This document shows, one piece after another, positions 1 through 13,115 of a DNA stretch of 64,000 nt (its first letter is position 1; the number at the start of each line of letters is the position of its first letter). The notes under the pieces are model-generated. The model was not told the DNA's origin and searched no databases. It worked only from the letters and a program-made list of their open reading frames with translations. The DNA is taken from contig JADDTR010000015.1 in assembly GCA_015345905.1 (NCBI GenBank), positions 558,001 to 622,000 of the forward strand. The letters are read 5' to 3'. This DNA is from Aotearoamyces nothofagi (lineage: Eukaryota; Ascomycota; Leotiomycetes; Leotiales; Tympanidaceae). A program made the translations under genes and the position numbers.

Positions 1-227
1 AGAGAACGCTGGTGTGGCTTGCGACTAAGCATTGCGCCTGGACCACCTCGCGTCCCCCCAGAAGTCTTAACGCGACAGCCCTAAAGCTTATCGTCAACGT
101 CAATCAAGATATTTAACTACCCCAGATTCCTATCGAGTCTGCTCTAGATCCGAAGAGATATGCCTTCGGAAATGCGCGGCACATTTTACTTTGTAGCCAG
201 TCTGCCTTGAAGGTCGAGTGCAATGCA

Positions 228-2221
228 ATGTCGTCTTCGCAACCTTTCCAGCCCTCTTCCCCGCTCCCAGACGTCAGCGCCCGTCGACGTAGATCTCGAT
301 TCACGCACAGAAGCCTGGCTCAGCTGGCTGTATCTTCGACGACATGCCCTTTGCGAGTTGTGGCGCACATAGACCTTGATGCTTTCTATGCACAGTGCGA
401 GATGGTTCGGTTGGGCGTTGTGGAAGATCAACCTCTCGCCGTGCAACAATGGTGAGTCCGCCTTCTTACCCAACCTCTGCTGTAAATAGTGCATTTACTG
501 ATTTGAATAGGCAAGGACTTATTGCAATCAACTACCCTGCGCGAAAGTTCGGGTTGACTCGGCACATCACAATCACTGAAGCCAAAAAGCTATGCCCGGA
601 GTTGATTATGCAACATGTTGCTACGTGGAAGGAAGGCGAGGAGAAGTGGGCATATCACCAAGATGCAGCTGCACATATAGGCACTCACAAGGTATCTCTC
701 GATCCGTACCGTCTTGAGTCTCGGCGAATTCTGGCTTGCATTAAAGAGGCACTACCCGCGAATCTACAGAAAGTAGAGAAAGCGAGCATCGATGAGGTCT
801 TCTTAGATCTTTCCGCTCATGTTCACTCTATCTTACTAGAACGCTACCCTGAGCTTGCATTACCCGCGCCGTATGATGATCTTACACAAAATCTACCTTT
901 ACCATCCACAACTGCACTTGATTGGCAAGCAGATGCACTAATAGACCTTGATACTGAGGAAACCGAAGATGATGACCCAGATTGGGATGATATTGCAATT
1001 CTCATTGGGTCTGAAATTGTCCGAGATGTGCGAGCTGCAGTCAGAGAGCAGTTGAAATATACATGCTCTGCTGGAGTAGCCCAAAATAAGATGTTATCTA
1101 AGCTAGGATCAGCTCACAAAAAGCCTAATCAACAAACTGTTATCCGAAACCGTGCTGTTCAACAATTCCTCTCAGAATTTAAGTTTACAAAGATCAGGAA
1201 TCTTGGCGGTAAACTTGGAGACCAGATAGTTGAAAAGTTCAATACGGATACTATCAAGGAGTTGTTGTTAATTTCTAATGACCAGCTAAAGCAAAAGCTT
1301 GGTGAAGAGACAGGATCTTGGGTTTATCAAACAATTCGAGGCATCGATTTCAGTGAGGTGAATTCACGGACACAAATCAAGTCAATGTTGTCGGCAAAAT
1401 CGTTCCGCCCAAGTATAAACACTTACGAGCAAGCTCTTCGATGGCTGAGGATTTTTGTCAGTGATATATACTCAAGGTTAGTGGAGGAAGGTGTTATAGA
1501 AAACAAACGGAGACCAAAGACGATAAATTTGCACCATCGTCATGGCGCACAGACTAAGTCAAGGCAGGCTCCGATACCCCTTGGTAAAACGGTCGACGAG
1601 CCTATGCTATTTGACCTAGCCAAGTCACTTCTCGGACAGATTATATTGGAAGGGCAGGTCTGGCCATGCTCGAATCTAAGCCTCAGCGTTGGAGGCTTTG
1701 AAGACGGCATCACAGGTAACATGGGCATTGGCTCTTTCCTGTTAAAGGGCGAAGAAGCGAAGGCAATGAGGCCAACTACTCGCGAGAGCGACAACACTAC
1801 GCAGGCTAGACCCCAGAAACGCCAACGGGTCGATAAAGGTGGTTCAAGCATCCAAAGATTCTTCGTTAAGGCTGACAGTCTTGACGAACACGACGAGGAG
1901 TTTGGGGCGCAGCAGGCAGACGACGACATTGCCAATGCTAACGGTACCGATACTCCACCGCATTTGCACCAACAGTCAATAAGTGCATATTTTTGCCACC
2001 GCTGCAGCAAGACTATGGAGTCCGACGAAGCCCTTCAAAGCCATCATGATTGGCACTTTGCGAAAGACTTGCAAGATGAGGACCGGCAAACTGCAGCAGG
2101 TGTACAGGCCCGGCCTCTGTCGGCGGCTGGAAAGAGAAATGCGGCTGGATCAAATAGAAAACCTGGAAGCGGTCGCTCTTCAAAGAGTGAAAAGGGGCAA
2201 AGCAAGCTAGCCTTTGGATAA
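228..2221 (+). CDS. rad30: DNA polymerase eta (Y-family translesion polymerase)
   Basis: Two exons (228-451 and 511-2221) joined through a 59-nt GT-AG intron with phase kept inside a Trp codon, giving 644 aa. It is a nuclear translesion polymerase that copies past UV photoproducts. Visible features: the first catalytic carboxylate motif IDLDAFYAQCEM near residue 50, the second, ASIDEVFLDLS, near residue 190, and the fingers-region sequence GLIAINYPARKFG. The C-terminal regulatory tail holds an FF motif (SIQRFFVK, PIP- or Rev1-binding-like), a canonical PCNA-binding PIP box QQSISAYF, then a C2H2 ubiquitin-binding zinc finger (CHRC followed by HHDWH), and a final QSKLAFG. The start ATG at 228 is chosen because it opens the frame shortly before the palm domain; another ATG at 223 is out of frame. 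The length and domain order match fungal Rad30. The family assignment is secure; the gene symbol follows yeast usage. Confidence 0.93.
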
Positions 2222-5138
2222 GTAACGATGCTCTTGTATAGGCCACTGGTAGTGGACGGCGGCATCCTAATGCTCTAATTCATTGGCCAGAAGCCATGTG
2301 CTGCGGTCCATTTGTAGCCAAAGACTACATTTTGAAAGACTGGACGTCTCATGATAGTGAGTCATCTGTGACGGGAAGCTTATTACCGACAGCTCTTCAA
2401 AAGACAAAGAAGATCAAGAGCAGCACGCCGACGCGACCCTGCTTTCGAGCCCGGCTCTCTGTATGTCGCTCTGAAAGTCCTACTGTGTTTATGGGCAGCC
2501 TTAAAAGCTGCCACTGTCATGCTCACCCCAGCCCTTTGTGTTCCTCGACATGACTGGTGTCGAGGATCCTTCAGGCCCATCTACATATATGCCGCCGGAC
2601 GTATAGGCATGGCGCAACCACTCGCCACCCCATACAACGAATTCCGCGGGGAGTGGCCACGGGAGAGGGTCAAGTGCCCTGGGCACCGCACCAACGCCCA
2701 TTGGCCAAGACCGTGTTTTATGTTTTTGGCAACAACGGCTGATGTCGGAGGTAGGAGCGATGGGGACAGGCAATAGGGAGCAAGAACGTCTATATAGGGC
2801 CTCGGAAGCTGTTGGTAAAAGGTGATCAGTCATGGGAAATCCTAGATTTCTAGATGGCGATGGCGATGGCGATGGCGATGGCGATGGATGGCGATTATGG
2901 CGGCCAGATCGATCAGCCGTCGAGGGCTCTACGCTATCCGAGCCCTGTGGTTGCTACCCAACGAGGCCGCCATGCCTCGGATCAGGCTGCGTTGCTGCCC
3001 AATCACCCGAGACGCAGCGCCACGCGACTCGCCGTCTGTCGCGCGGGATTTGAGGATTTGAGGATTTGAGGATTTGATACGCATACGCTGGCCTTGGCGG
3101 CCTTGGAGCCGGCCACACCGCGAGTCCGGCAGGGTCCTTTCCTGTAGGGCATGGCTCGTCGACGGCCGCCAGATCCACCATGGGTGCACGGCACATGTAG
3201 TAGACATATAGTAACATATAGTAATATATAGTAGACATACAGAGGACATGTAGTAGACGCATACAGGCGACGCATACAGGAGACATGCCTGGTATAGTCA
3301 GGAGAGACGGGCTTACATAGTACACGGGACTGCAGAGAGTGGACGGGTTCGCAGTGGTGGGCCCAGCCTTGGGAGAGTCGTCTTACGCTGCTCTCCGCTG
3401 TCTGGGGCCTGGAAGGTACAGTGCAGTACAGTACAGTGCCTGCCTGTCACGCCGATTACCTGCTGGCTGCTGGCCTGTTGCCTGTTGCCTGTTGCCTGTT
3501 GCCTGCTGGCTGGCTGCTGCCTGCGCTGCCTGTCCGCCCTGGAGCCCTGGAGCCCGGTTTGCCCTGTGGCCAGTCCAGTCCAGCGAAGCGAGGCAAGCAC
3601 AAGCACCGGCACAGGCACAGGCGCCGAGCAGAGCAGAGCAGATCAGAGCAGGCCAGGGCAGATCAGACAGACAGACAGACCGGCCGACAGACCTGTAGGG
3701 TATCGCTGTCGTACCCGTAGGGCAGGAGTGAGCCCTAAAGCTGCTGGCAGGCGCAGGCGCAGGCTGGGCCGGCCCAGTGCCTTGCCAGCCCGCCGCCGTG
3801 CTTAAATACAAGTAAGCAGGCTCCTCCGGGGCTGAGGAAAGGGAATGCCACCTCGAGATCCTCTATCGTTCGTATCGCCATCTCGTGCACAAACAACACA
3901 CCCGGAGGCGCACGCGCACAGCCATACATACGGACGTACATATATACATTCTTACATACACACACACATACCGATCCTTACATACGCACTACTGAACCGC
4001 CACTGCCACTGCCGCCGCTACCACCACTGCTACGGCTGCTGCTGCTGCTGCTGCTGCTCGCAGGCCTCCCATCCCACTGCCACGGTGCGGTGCAGCGTCC
4101 GAGTCAGGAGATTTCGCTGGCCGTCGCTGGCCCGTCGCTGGCCACTCACTGGCCGCCGTTTGCCTGGTGACTGCAGTTGCAGGACATCCGCGGACGCGCT
4201 CGGCGTCCCGCGTCCCCACTCGCCGCGACTCGCCCACCGCCCACCGCCCACCGCCTGCCCTCGTCCCATTGATTCACCGGCAAGCGAGGCCAGCAGGCCC
4301 TGTAAAAGCGGCGCGTCGCGTTTCTGCGGTCTGCGGTCTGCGGCCTCCCAGCGCCTGCGCGCCCCTGCTGCGGCTCAGCGCATGACTGTACAAACAGCGT
4401 GCCGGCCACACCCTACTGCTCCACCCACATCCCAAGCCGTGCCGGCCCGCCTGGCTGTTCTGCCTGCCTGCCCTGCCTGCCTGCCTGCCCTGCCTGCCTG
4501 CCTGCCCTGCCTGCCTGCCTGCCCTGCCTGCCTGCCTGCCTGCACACTGGGGCCACACTGGGGCCACACTGGCACACTGGCCCACTGGCTCACTGGCTGC
4601 TGGTTCGCTGGCTCTCGCTGGCTCTCGCTGACACACACCCCTCCCCCTTCCCCTTCCTTCCCCTCCAGCCAAGTCGCGCTGCTGCTGCTGCTGCTGCTGC
4701 TGCTGTTTTCCCTCCACCTCCCCTCCCTCTCGCATCTCAACCTTCACGCCCACCCAACACGTCCCATCACGCCTGCCTCTGCCAGCTCAGCGCACCCCCG
4801 GCGCTGCGGACAGTAAGGTAGCTTGTGCATAGCCCGCAACCGTTTGCCAGGAAGGAGAGCCGCCCTTGCCGGGTAATTGGATACCAGAGGCCAGACCACG
4901 GCTGAGGATTTGGACTGAAAGGCCTTCCCCCGCTCGTGTTTGGATCCCTTCCCGCCAGTCTTGTTTGACCCTGCTTGGGCTGTTTCCCACCGCCGCAGGA
5001 GCATCTAAGCCTGCTGCCGGTCCTTGTATCACCGGCACCCTAGGCTGCCGTGCTGCTGTCGTCCACGTCGTAGTGCCCGTGCCATATTTGCTGGACTTTG
5101 CTTTCTCTTCCTCCTACCTACCTATCCATCAATCCATC
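2222..5138. repeat. Intergenic region rich in microsatellites
   Basis: No gene is supported in these 2.9 kb between the polymerase eta gene and the RfeG-like gene. They hold many simple arrays: GATGGC hexamers at 2853-2890, an 8-bp GGATTTGA array at 3046-3077, ATATAGTA-type repeats near 3203-3240, CCTGTTG at about 3474-3507, CAGA near 3665-3682, CTG trinucleotides at 4035-4057 and 4678-4704, and CCTGCCTGCCTGC at about 4460-4543. The last few hundred bases before 5139 probably include the promoter and leader of the downstream gene. Long open frames here are translations of CTG/CCTG repeats. Confidence 0.7.
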
Positions 5139-6317
5139 ATGTCGAAATCAAGCAAGCCGCGCATGTCCACGTTTTTCGTGCCCGGCGCTGGTATTGATAG
5201 AGAGGTTATTACCACCGACATCTGTCGCTATCTGGGCAACGATGCCCTCGTTAAGCCAGGTCCCTATACGGTGCGTTGCCTCTTGCCAAATGGCGTGCCA
5301 ATGCTCGCTACCCTCGACTGCTAGAACCCTCGAACTGACCTCTTTTTTCTTTCTGCAGGACAACAGGTCGGGCGAAGTCATGAACGGATACTTCGTCACG
5401 GCATATCGAGCTCTAACGACGGTAAGCCCTCATCGCACACGCGTATCCTCTATATTGTTGCTGAACGTGGAGGATCGCAGGAGCAATTATCAGATCTCAA
5501 GGCAGACTCGGCGAGGTGGGCAGCTGAGAGGAGTAAAAACCCGCCAGGTAGAGGGCAGACACAACCTTCTGGAGGTATCTCTCCACGAGATTCGGACATG
5601 ATGCACGTTCGAAGATCTAACATAGTACCAGAGGGGTATCGTCAATCTGCTACCAGAGCGCGACAACAATGGGGCCCCTCAGAACCTGTACCTCCACCCG
5701 GGCCGGGATATCCAGGTATACCACAGCAACAGCAGAGTTCGAATCAGCAAGCATATGATCGGCCGTATGGGAGCCCGTCCCAGCAACAGATTCCAAACTA
5801 TGGACAACCAGAGTATACCCAGGCCACAAACTATTCTTATGGACCACAGGTAGCGTATGGCGTTGCTCAGAGGGAGAATCCTGCTCCACCACGGACTGCT
5901 TTCCCCCAGACAGGCCAGGGCTACTCAGGAGACGGAAGAGGCGCTGGCGTTCCATACCCAGCAGACAGAGGTCAACCTCAGTACGCCTACGACCAGCCCG
6001 GACAGCCCTTACCCCGCCAACCCTTAGCACAACAGCAGTATGGTGCGCGCGATCAACCCCCAGATCCCTTTTACGGCCGTGGTGCGTATTCTCACCGGCC
6101 ATCCTCATCACCTTTCCGTAATTGAAAAGTCTCTAATTGGTCAGCTCCTACCGCAGGTCAGCCTGAGGAGGCTTATGACGAAATGTATGATGATGAGTAC
6201 CCGGACCCACCGATGCAGGCCAACCCTCCCGCCAACACTGGACAGCCCAGACAGCGTGAGAGGGAACCCGATTCTCAACCTCGCCAGCGTGAAAAGCACC
6301 GTGCCGGGCGCCGTTAG
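5139..6317 (+). CDS. rfeG: RfeG-type putative fungal transcription factor
   Basis: Four exons (5139-5270, 5359-5421, 5481-6081, 6157-6317) give 318 aa; phases are 0, 0 and 1. The N-terminal 75 residues are the conserved part: STFFVPGAGIDREVI, DICRYLGNDALVKPG, GYFVTAYRALTT and DLKADSARW, which I recognise as the signature of proteins annotated RfeG in filamentous ascomycetes. The rest (from about residue 100) is a low-complexity Gln/Pro/Tyr/Gly-rich tail, ending in a charged Arg/Glu stretch with HRAGRR. Exon 2 is only 63 nt. DNA binding has been claimed for this family by annotation; no classical DNA-binding motif is visible here. The start at 5139 (ATCATG) precedes the conserved block directly. 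The family call is good; the biochemical role is not established from sequence. Confidence 0.8.
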
Positions 6318-9300
6318 AAATCATATCCCAAGCTGCCTGGACAGTCTGGATAGAGAGCCTGGATCGTGCCTAGTTTGAATAATGATGGACCCTATTTCAT
6401 TACTTTTCCCGTTGGATTGCTTGCCTTTAGCCTTCTCATGAGTCTTTCTGGAGACATTCCTTGGATACCGGGTTATTCTTGGAACCAGACCAGGATAAAA
6501 TGGGTCTCTTTTCCTCCACCGTCTTACCACAGGTTGCGAAACCACATTCTTCTGGACTGGTTTATGCTGCCACGAAATACCGTTACTATGGAGAGTTTAG
6601 CAATCTAGCAATTGCTGACGTATTCGCGAAGAATCGCGAAATATCCCGGAAGGATGGTGGAGATCGATTCGAAGTATGCAGCAAGGCTGCATTTTATGAA
6701 TCGATGACTTGATGTTCATGGATACTGGCTGGTGGTTTTCGTTTCTTTATGCATCGGTGGCATCTGTCTGGATATTTCTGCGCATCGTAATAGTGCAATG
6801 GCCCTCAAACCTGCTGCCCGGACTTGCCAACTTAGGATCTTCATTTGATTTTGCTTGTTATAGCCGTTGGTGTCTGGATTCGATAGAAGCGCGATGGCCA
6901 GTCCGGGCAGCATGGAACGTGTGGTGTGTGTATATACATAATCCATGGAACCCGAAGAATCCTCTCTAAATTTCTGTTTTATTCACCAATCATGGACTTA
7001 TTGCAGCTCCAGCTGCCAGGTTCCAAGGAATTACTGACTTTCGAATTTCTAGCTACTGTTCCCTCATCTAGGTATCTGACTCAGGAAGTTTCCTGCTCTT
7101 CATAGAATCCCGCACTTGATTCTTGACGATCATATCCCGGCGGGTATGGATTCTGTCCCCGGATTCTATTCTGGATACTCAGCTCACGTTTTATGTCTTT
7201 CTCGGCTGGCTTTCTTGTGGCCTCAAGCATACGATTCGGCACGGTCCGCTTCCCTAGGCCTCTGGTCTAAACTCTCATGCCTCAGCCGATGTCCAGCATC
7301 GTCGGGTCTTATGGATACCTCTGTGGGCAGCTTTCATGCCCATCGACCATGGTCAATTATCTATATACCCATGGTAGTTGGATGTCTCAGCCTAAGCTGG
7401 AATTTTGCTTCTTTCTAGGAGCGCCCTCACTATTGAGGGCAAGCCCACTCCTGATTTGGGCTTATCTTCCACTTCTGATATTATGAACAGTGTTCTTCTG
7501 GTATTATCGCAACTTCTCGCGAGGTCACTTGGCTCCACCCGGATATCTACAGGAACCTCTTTGTCAATACCTAGGACATGTACTACGTCGCCCCTGAGCT
7601 TTACCAATGAGGAGTTATCCCATGATTGTCGAACATGTAATTGCCACACTGTTTGCTGTGTTTTGTGTTTCCTTTTACTTCCGCTGATCAGGTAGCTAAC
7701 AATGAAATCTCGAATAGGCCCGATACCAGATGACAGAACTTGCAAGGAGAGGATTTCCATCTAAAATAGAATGAGGGGTCAGGACGTCTTTGATTATTTA
7801 ACGGCCAGCGTGCCTTTGATTTCTAGCGAATTTGGAGATTGTTTGTTAATTGGGGAGGATAGACAGGGTCTTTCAAAGGGATACGAAAGTGCTTGGTGGA
7901 CAGGATAAGGGGGCTGCACGGTTTTTTAATCGAGCGTCAAAACACACATCTTAGAGGATATAATTCTTGTCGCACTGTCCTTTCGCCACTACTAACAAGA
8001 GTAACAGAACATAATTTGGGGCACGTATCCTATAAAGGTTCCTTGCAACTGTTAATGCATCGTCTTGACGGGAGAGTCAGACAAATGCGCGGATAGGGGA
8101 TATGGATTTGATGGATCCGCTTTTATCTGCTGCACGAAATCGTCATTGTACGTTTCAGGCTTGCATCAGCAGTACTTGCAGTACGTTTGCCGAACCCGGG
8201 GTGGCTGAAAGGAAGGTTTGATCGGAATGTGCACCAGCAGATATCATGTGGAAGACAGATTGAAGGGGCAGATTCTGTGGGACTGGGAGAATGTAGTGGG
8301 GAGATTGGAGAGTGAAGCGAGGAAGATCTTTTCAGCAAGGAGGTGGCTCCGACGTTGACGATGTTTGATGGGCGCTGATTCTCTCAAGGTGAGGGATCTA
8401 ATGTATTTTTGGTGGTTGTCAGGGATAGGCTCTCAGCCAACTCGCTCTAGACGGACGGTTTCTTGTCGATTTTTGATACGAGTCTCGCGTTGAAATTGGT
8501 CCTATATACAAACTATGTACAATCCAAACAGCTTGGCAGGGCTAGAGAATAACCAATTAAATGCTGCACGGCCTGCACGTACTTCTGCACAACAATCTAG
8601 TGTTCTGAGAGGCTGGGCAAGGTCGGAAGTTAAGTGATGTATACGCGGCCGTCCTAGCGAACTGCCGACGTTGGGACCCTTACTCGTTACCTTTCCTCCC
8701 TCATCGCCCAGAGCATCTACCGGGCCTGAAGCGATGGGAAAGAGACAGACCAGATGGATGTATTGCGTATTGGAATATCTGACTGAGGACAGGTAGGGCA
8801 GATGAAGGAATGGAAGTTGAAGTAAATGAGCGGTTCCTCGAGGAATGGAACCTGTCCTCGGCAGCAAATCATACAGGGCGCGGCACTGCGAATATAATAA
8901 TGCTGACGTCGATCGCTAAGAATATCCGCGGTAGGGCCCTAAATATATCGCAGCCGCTCCACTGGCAGTGGAGTTCAGGAGAGGTTCAGCGGAGGTTCAG
9001 CGGTCCCCCTTGTGCCTCGACGCAGGGCCTCGATGACGGTACGAAGCTCGGAAGCTCGCTATCTTGCCTCTGTAGGTATATGCATGTACTGACTGTACTG
9101 TTGGACGGGATGTATACGTGGATATATACGTGCATGTACGACGTAGAGTACATAGATCAGAGTACTTTGGGTACACGCAACGCCCTGCTGCATGGTAGTA
9201 TAGCAGGAACTCGTACAGACACTCTTCCCCTCACACTGGATAAACTGATCGCCGCGACGATCCCACTGATGCCGGATGCTCCCAGATTGCACAGCACAGT

Positions 9301-10124
9301 ATATAATTGTCGTCTCCCCCTGCCTGGCGCTGGGCTGCAGTAACTGAGCCACCGCTGGCACCTCGCCCTGTGTCAGATCCACAGCCTATACGTGGCCGGA
9401 GGCAAAAACTTCGGGTCCCCAGTGCACCGGACCGCGGCTTGGGGAATGCTCAGTGCTAAGACGCGGCAAGAAGCAGCGCCAGACACGGCCCTAGACAGAG
9501 CTGCCGCACCGCAAAGGCAAGGCCGGGCTGGGTAATCTTGGAAGTGGGAAGACAATCTATTTCCGCAGAGCACTACGACCGCCGCGAACGCTGCTAATCC
9601 AGGCTTCTGGCGGAGTCTTACCCCTTGGACCGTCTGTCTGCGATAGTCGGTGATAGCCTGGGAAAAACTTTCGGATCGATTCTCGACGAGGCAAGCTGCG
9701 AACTGCCAGCTGCTGCGATTCTGGGATCTCGGGTTAGCAGAGCAGGACGGAGTTGTCAATCCGAGTCGTCAGTCGCCGGCCGCCTCTGCCAGTTCAACTG
9801 TAGATCTGCGACGCCTGTCTTTCTTCCCGTCGGCACGGCGGATTGCGGACGATTTGCGCGACCCCAATCATCCCATTCCGCTTTAGTGACCGCCGACCTT
9901 TTTCTCCATCAGCCTTATTTTGTAGGCTTGGCAACAAACAAGAGGCGTGTTCACACCTCCTCCCGACCAGATTTGTTTTGATCCGCCTCGATCCAACCAC
10001 CATACGACAGACGTGCACTCCAATTGTTGTCGAATCGAATTCGGCTCTGGCAGAGGGACTCTTGTAGGACAGCAAAGCTGCAGTGTGCCGACGCGCGACG
10101 GTGTCACGATTCCGCACAGCCAAG
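6318..10124. other. Intergenic region, no gene supported
   Basis: About 3.8 kb of ordinary-composition DNA between the RfeG-like gene and the Och1-like gene. Open frames are short (up to about 177 codons) and none resembles a known family or splices into a longer product that I could find. The last several hundred bases before 10125 are likely the promoter and leader of the mannosyltransferase gene. Unrecognised single-exon or non-coding transcripts cannot be excluded. Confidence 0.5.
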
Positions 10125-11399
10125 ATGCTAACCTTTCGGAGAGCTCTCGTCGCTGCGGCGTTTGTCCTCACGATGCTATATATCCTTTCACATTCACATT
10201 CAGACCCACTGATGGCAGCAGACCTGTCGACAGATCTCGACAGCGAGCAGGCGGCGGCTGCAAAGGCGAAGGCGATGGCAAAGGCACCTGGTCAGGAAGA
10301 ACCTATAGCCAAGACTGGCTCGGTGCCGCAAACACCGTACAGCACATCAAGCCTGCCCAAGATGCTTCCATCAGAAGACAAGAAGACCAAACAACCGATT
10401 CAAGACACCTCGACATTATCACTGTTAGATAAGCTCGCCTACCAATTCCCGTACGACGTCGAGACGAAATTTCCGGCCTATATTTGGCAGACGTGGAAAT
10501 ATACACCAGCATCTGGCGAATTCGGCGAGTCCTTTCGTCCTGCGGAGGCCTCCTGGTCAGAGAAGCACCCAGGGTTCATTCACGAGGTTATCGTCGACCA
10601 AGTCGCTGTGCATATGATGCGGTATCTCTACGCCTCTGTCCCCGAAGTCCTAGAAGCATACGATTCCCTCCCTCTCCCGATCCTCAAGGCGGATTTCTTT
10701 CGATATCTCATCCTACTCGCAAGAGGAGGCATCTACTCCGACATTGATACCTTTGCGCTCAAATCTGCAACGGAGTGGCTTCCAGCAAACGTACCATCTG
10801 AATCTGTAGGATTGGTACTAGGCATCGAAGCCGACCCAGACCGTCCCGATTGGGCCAAGTGGTACTCCCGACGCATCCAGTTCTGCCAATGGACAATCCA
10901 GTCGAAACCCGGCCACCCAGTGTTGCGAGAGGTTGTGGCACAGATCACCAACAAGACACTTACTCGCAAGAGGAACGGCACATTGAAACAGGTAGTTGAT
11001 GACGGAGTAATAGAGTTTACGGGACCAGCTGTATGGACGGATGCGGTCTTCAGCTACTTTAATAATGACAAGTACTTTGATATGACGACGGGCAATGGGA
11101 ATATTACTTGGCAGGACTTTGCTAGCATGACGGCTCCGAAGAAGGTTGGCGATGTGGTTGTCTTGCCGATTACGAGTTTCAGTCCTGGTGTTGAGCAGAT
11201 GGGCGCTCAGGGTTATGACCACCCGATGGCGTTTGTACGGCATGCTTTTGAGGGTATGTCTTCTTAGCCCTCCTTTTATCTTCAATGTATCAGTATACTA
11301 ACACACGACCTAGGTTCATGGAAACCAAAGAACCAGCGCCATGTCGGATCTAACAAAGCCAAGGCCTCCCAAGAAGAGCAGCTAGTGGGCATCTCATAG
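10125..11399 (+). CDS. Och1-like alpha-1,6-mannosyltransferase (GT32)
   Basis: Two exons (10125-11253, 11314-11399) give 404 aa; the 60-nt intron carries a perfect ACTAAC branch site and is phase 1. The protein is a type II Golgi membrane enzyme: a short cytosolic tail, a signal anchor at about residues 5-22 (RRALVAAAFVLTMLYILS), an Ala/Lys-rich stem, then the GT32 domain. The domain shows PAYIWQTWKYTP near residue 127, LKADFFRYLILLARGG, and the metal-binding DXD motif in GIYSDIDTFAL near residue 208. GT32 enzymes of the Och1 group add the first alpha-1,6-mannose to N-glycan outer chains from GDP-mannose. Filamentous fungi carry several Och1 paralogues, so the specific reaction is inferred. 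Its 3' end faces the PKA gene, with 1.7 kb between the two stop codons. Confidence 0.88.
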
Positions 11400-12183
11400 A
11401 CGTTTAATTCCCAAAACTCCATCCCTCATATCTCATCACACACCTTGTATCAACCCGACGGAAACTGTACAACCCCACCTCTTCCCCACATCAACACATT
11501 CGGAAATATTTCGTCTCTCTTGGGGTTTCAGTTCCTTCACGAAGCATTGCGTCGGCGTTTGTTTGTCATAGCGCGTATTACTGCGTCCTGTTTTCCTTCT
11601 TCAGGAAAAAAGAAGAGAATGAAGGATTACAAAGTATACAAAGTATAGAACGAAACTTGAACTCGATCTTTGCGGTTTTTGGTCTTTTCCCTTGTGCAGA
11701 TTGCAATGCAACTCCGCCTGTTGATTCTGAATTTTCTTCCTGAGGCGTTGGAGTTGGAATTGGAACTCGGGGGCGAAACCCTTGTTATGTAGCTCGGCTA
11801 GTCGTCGGTCTGCTCTGTTTTGAAAAGAAAGAAAGAATATTGAATAAAAGGGAGGAGATGAGAAGAGGAGAGATTTGGGGAGTGGGGTGGGATGCGAACC
11901 GGATGCGACGAGAAGCGCCAGAGGAGGTGGAGAGAGCAGGACTGAAGGATCAAACAAGCGGCCGTTGAGAAAAGAGGACAAAGACACACAATCTTCAAGA
12001 GCTGAAATTTGTGTTCTGAGATGCGGGGTAGGGAGATGGAGAGAGGAAGAGGGAACAAAAATATGGATGTAGTCTTCCGGTTTCCTTTTGGTTTTCTTGT
12101 TTTTCCTGTATAGAATATCCGGGGGATCTGGGAATCTTGCGGGATCTGGGGATCCGGCATAGACAGACGTATATGTATAGAAT

Positions 12184-12215
<32 letters not shown>

Positions 12216-13115
12216 TCTCTCTTTCTCTCTGGGTCTGGGTCTGGGTCTGGGTCTGGCTTTTTGAAAAAATAAAAAAATAAATTTAAAATATTTAACCATT
12301 GACCGGGGTGTTGGGCTGGGCTGGGCTGGGTGAGGAAGGAGGAAGGAGGAAGGAGGAAGGAGGAAGGGGGATGTATAAATGCATAAATATTATATGGTTA
12401 TGGATATGTATGATATGATATGATCTGATATATATGATATAGATACGATACAGGGTATATGATACGATAGCCATAACGCAGGTATGAATGCAGACAGACA
12501 CGATGTTGGCACGATGCAGATGCAGATACGATTTACTGTATAAATCCCGGGTATGTATGTATACATGTGATAAAACTCCTGTACATCTCTAGAGATATCG
12601 TATATACGATACAAACAATACAATAGATACGATACATACGATACGGTACATAGATACATAGATACATAGATATAATAACCCAACCAGCCACCCAGCCACC
12701 CAAGCTTCGCCACGCTTCGCCACGCTTCGCCGCACGTATCCATTACCTATACGTATATAACGACATCCCCCAAACCCGTGAAAACGGGATTAATTCAAAA
12801 CCCCACAAAACGATAATTTTTTTTTTCAGCAAAAAAAAAAAATAACACAACACAACACAAGAAGAACCTTTCGCCTGAGGACAGGGTGAAAAAACGCCAT
12901 TTATACACTATATATTTTGCCTTTGCGGTTTTTTTTCTCTGGATTCTCTGGGCGCTCGGGGTGCGAGATGGGTGGATGAGGGAGCGGGGGGGACATGATG
13001 CGGGGATTTCGTCTTCGTCGTGATCCGAGGAGGAGGAGAAGAAGAGAAAAAGGGGCATATCCGGGTCGTAGAGCATGATATAGATAGATCTTCGGGTCGT
13101 GGTTTTTTTATATAT
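11400..13115. repeat. Convergent intergenic region with microsatellites
   Basis: This gap lies between two convergent genes (Och1-like and PKA). No coding gene is visible. It holds an ACT array (12184-12213), a CT stretch, a GGGTCT array (12231-12256), GGAAGGA repeats (about 12337-12370), ATATGATATGAT-type repeats near 12410-12440, GATACGATA-type repeats through 12600-12670 and an A-rich block at 12825-12842. Its position suggests 3' UTRs and termination signals of both neighbours. Confidence 0.6.

Noticed and set aside
3845-4816. A 323-codon plus-strand open frame
   Set aside because: It is built from CTG, CCTG and ACAC repeats, has no family resemblance, and other frames over the same repeats are equally open.
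7392-7760. A 122-codon minus-strand open frame in the 3.8-kb intergenic region
   Set aside because: Composition is not low-complexity, but I recognise no family and find no partner exons; support is too weak to call a gene.
12231-12256. Possible internal telomere repeat
   Set aside because: The unit is GGGTCT, not the GGGTTA of filamentous ascomycetes, and no TTAGGG array occurs in the window.
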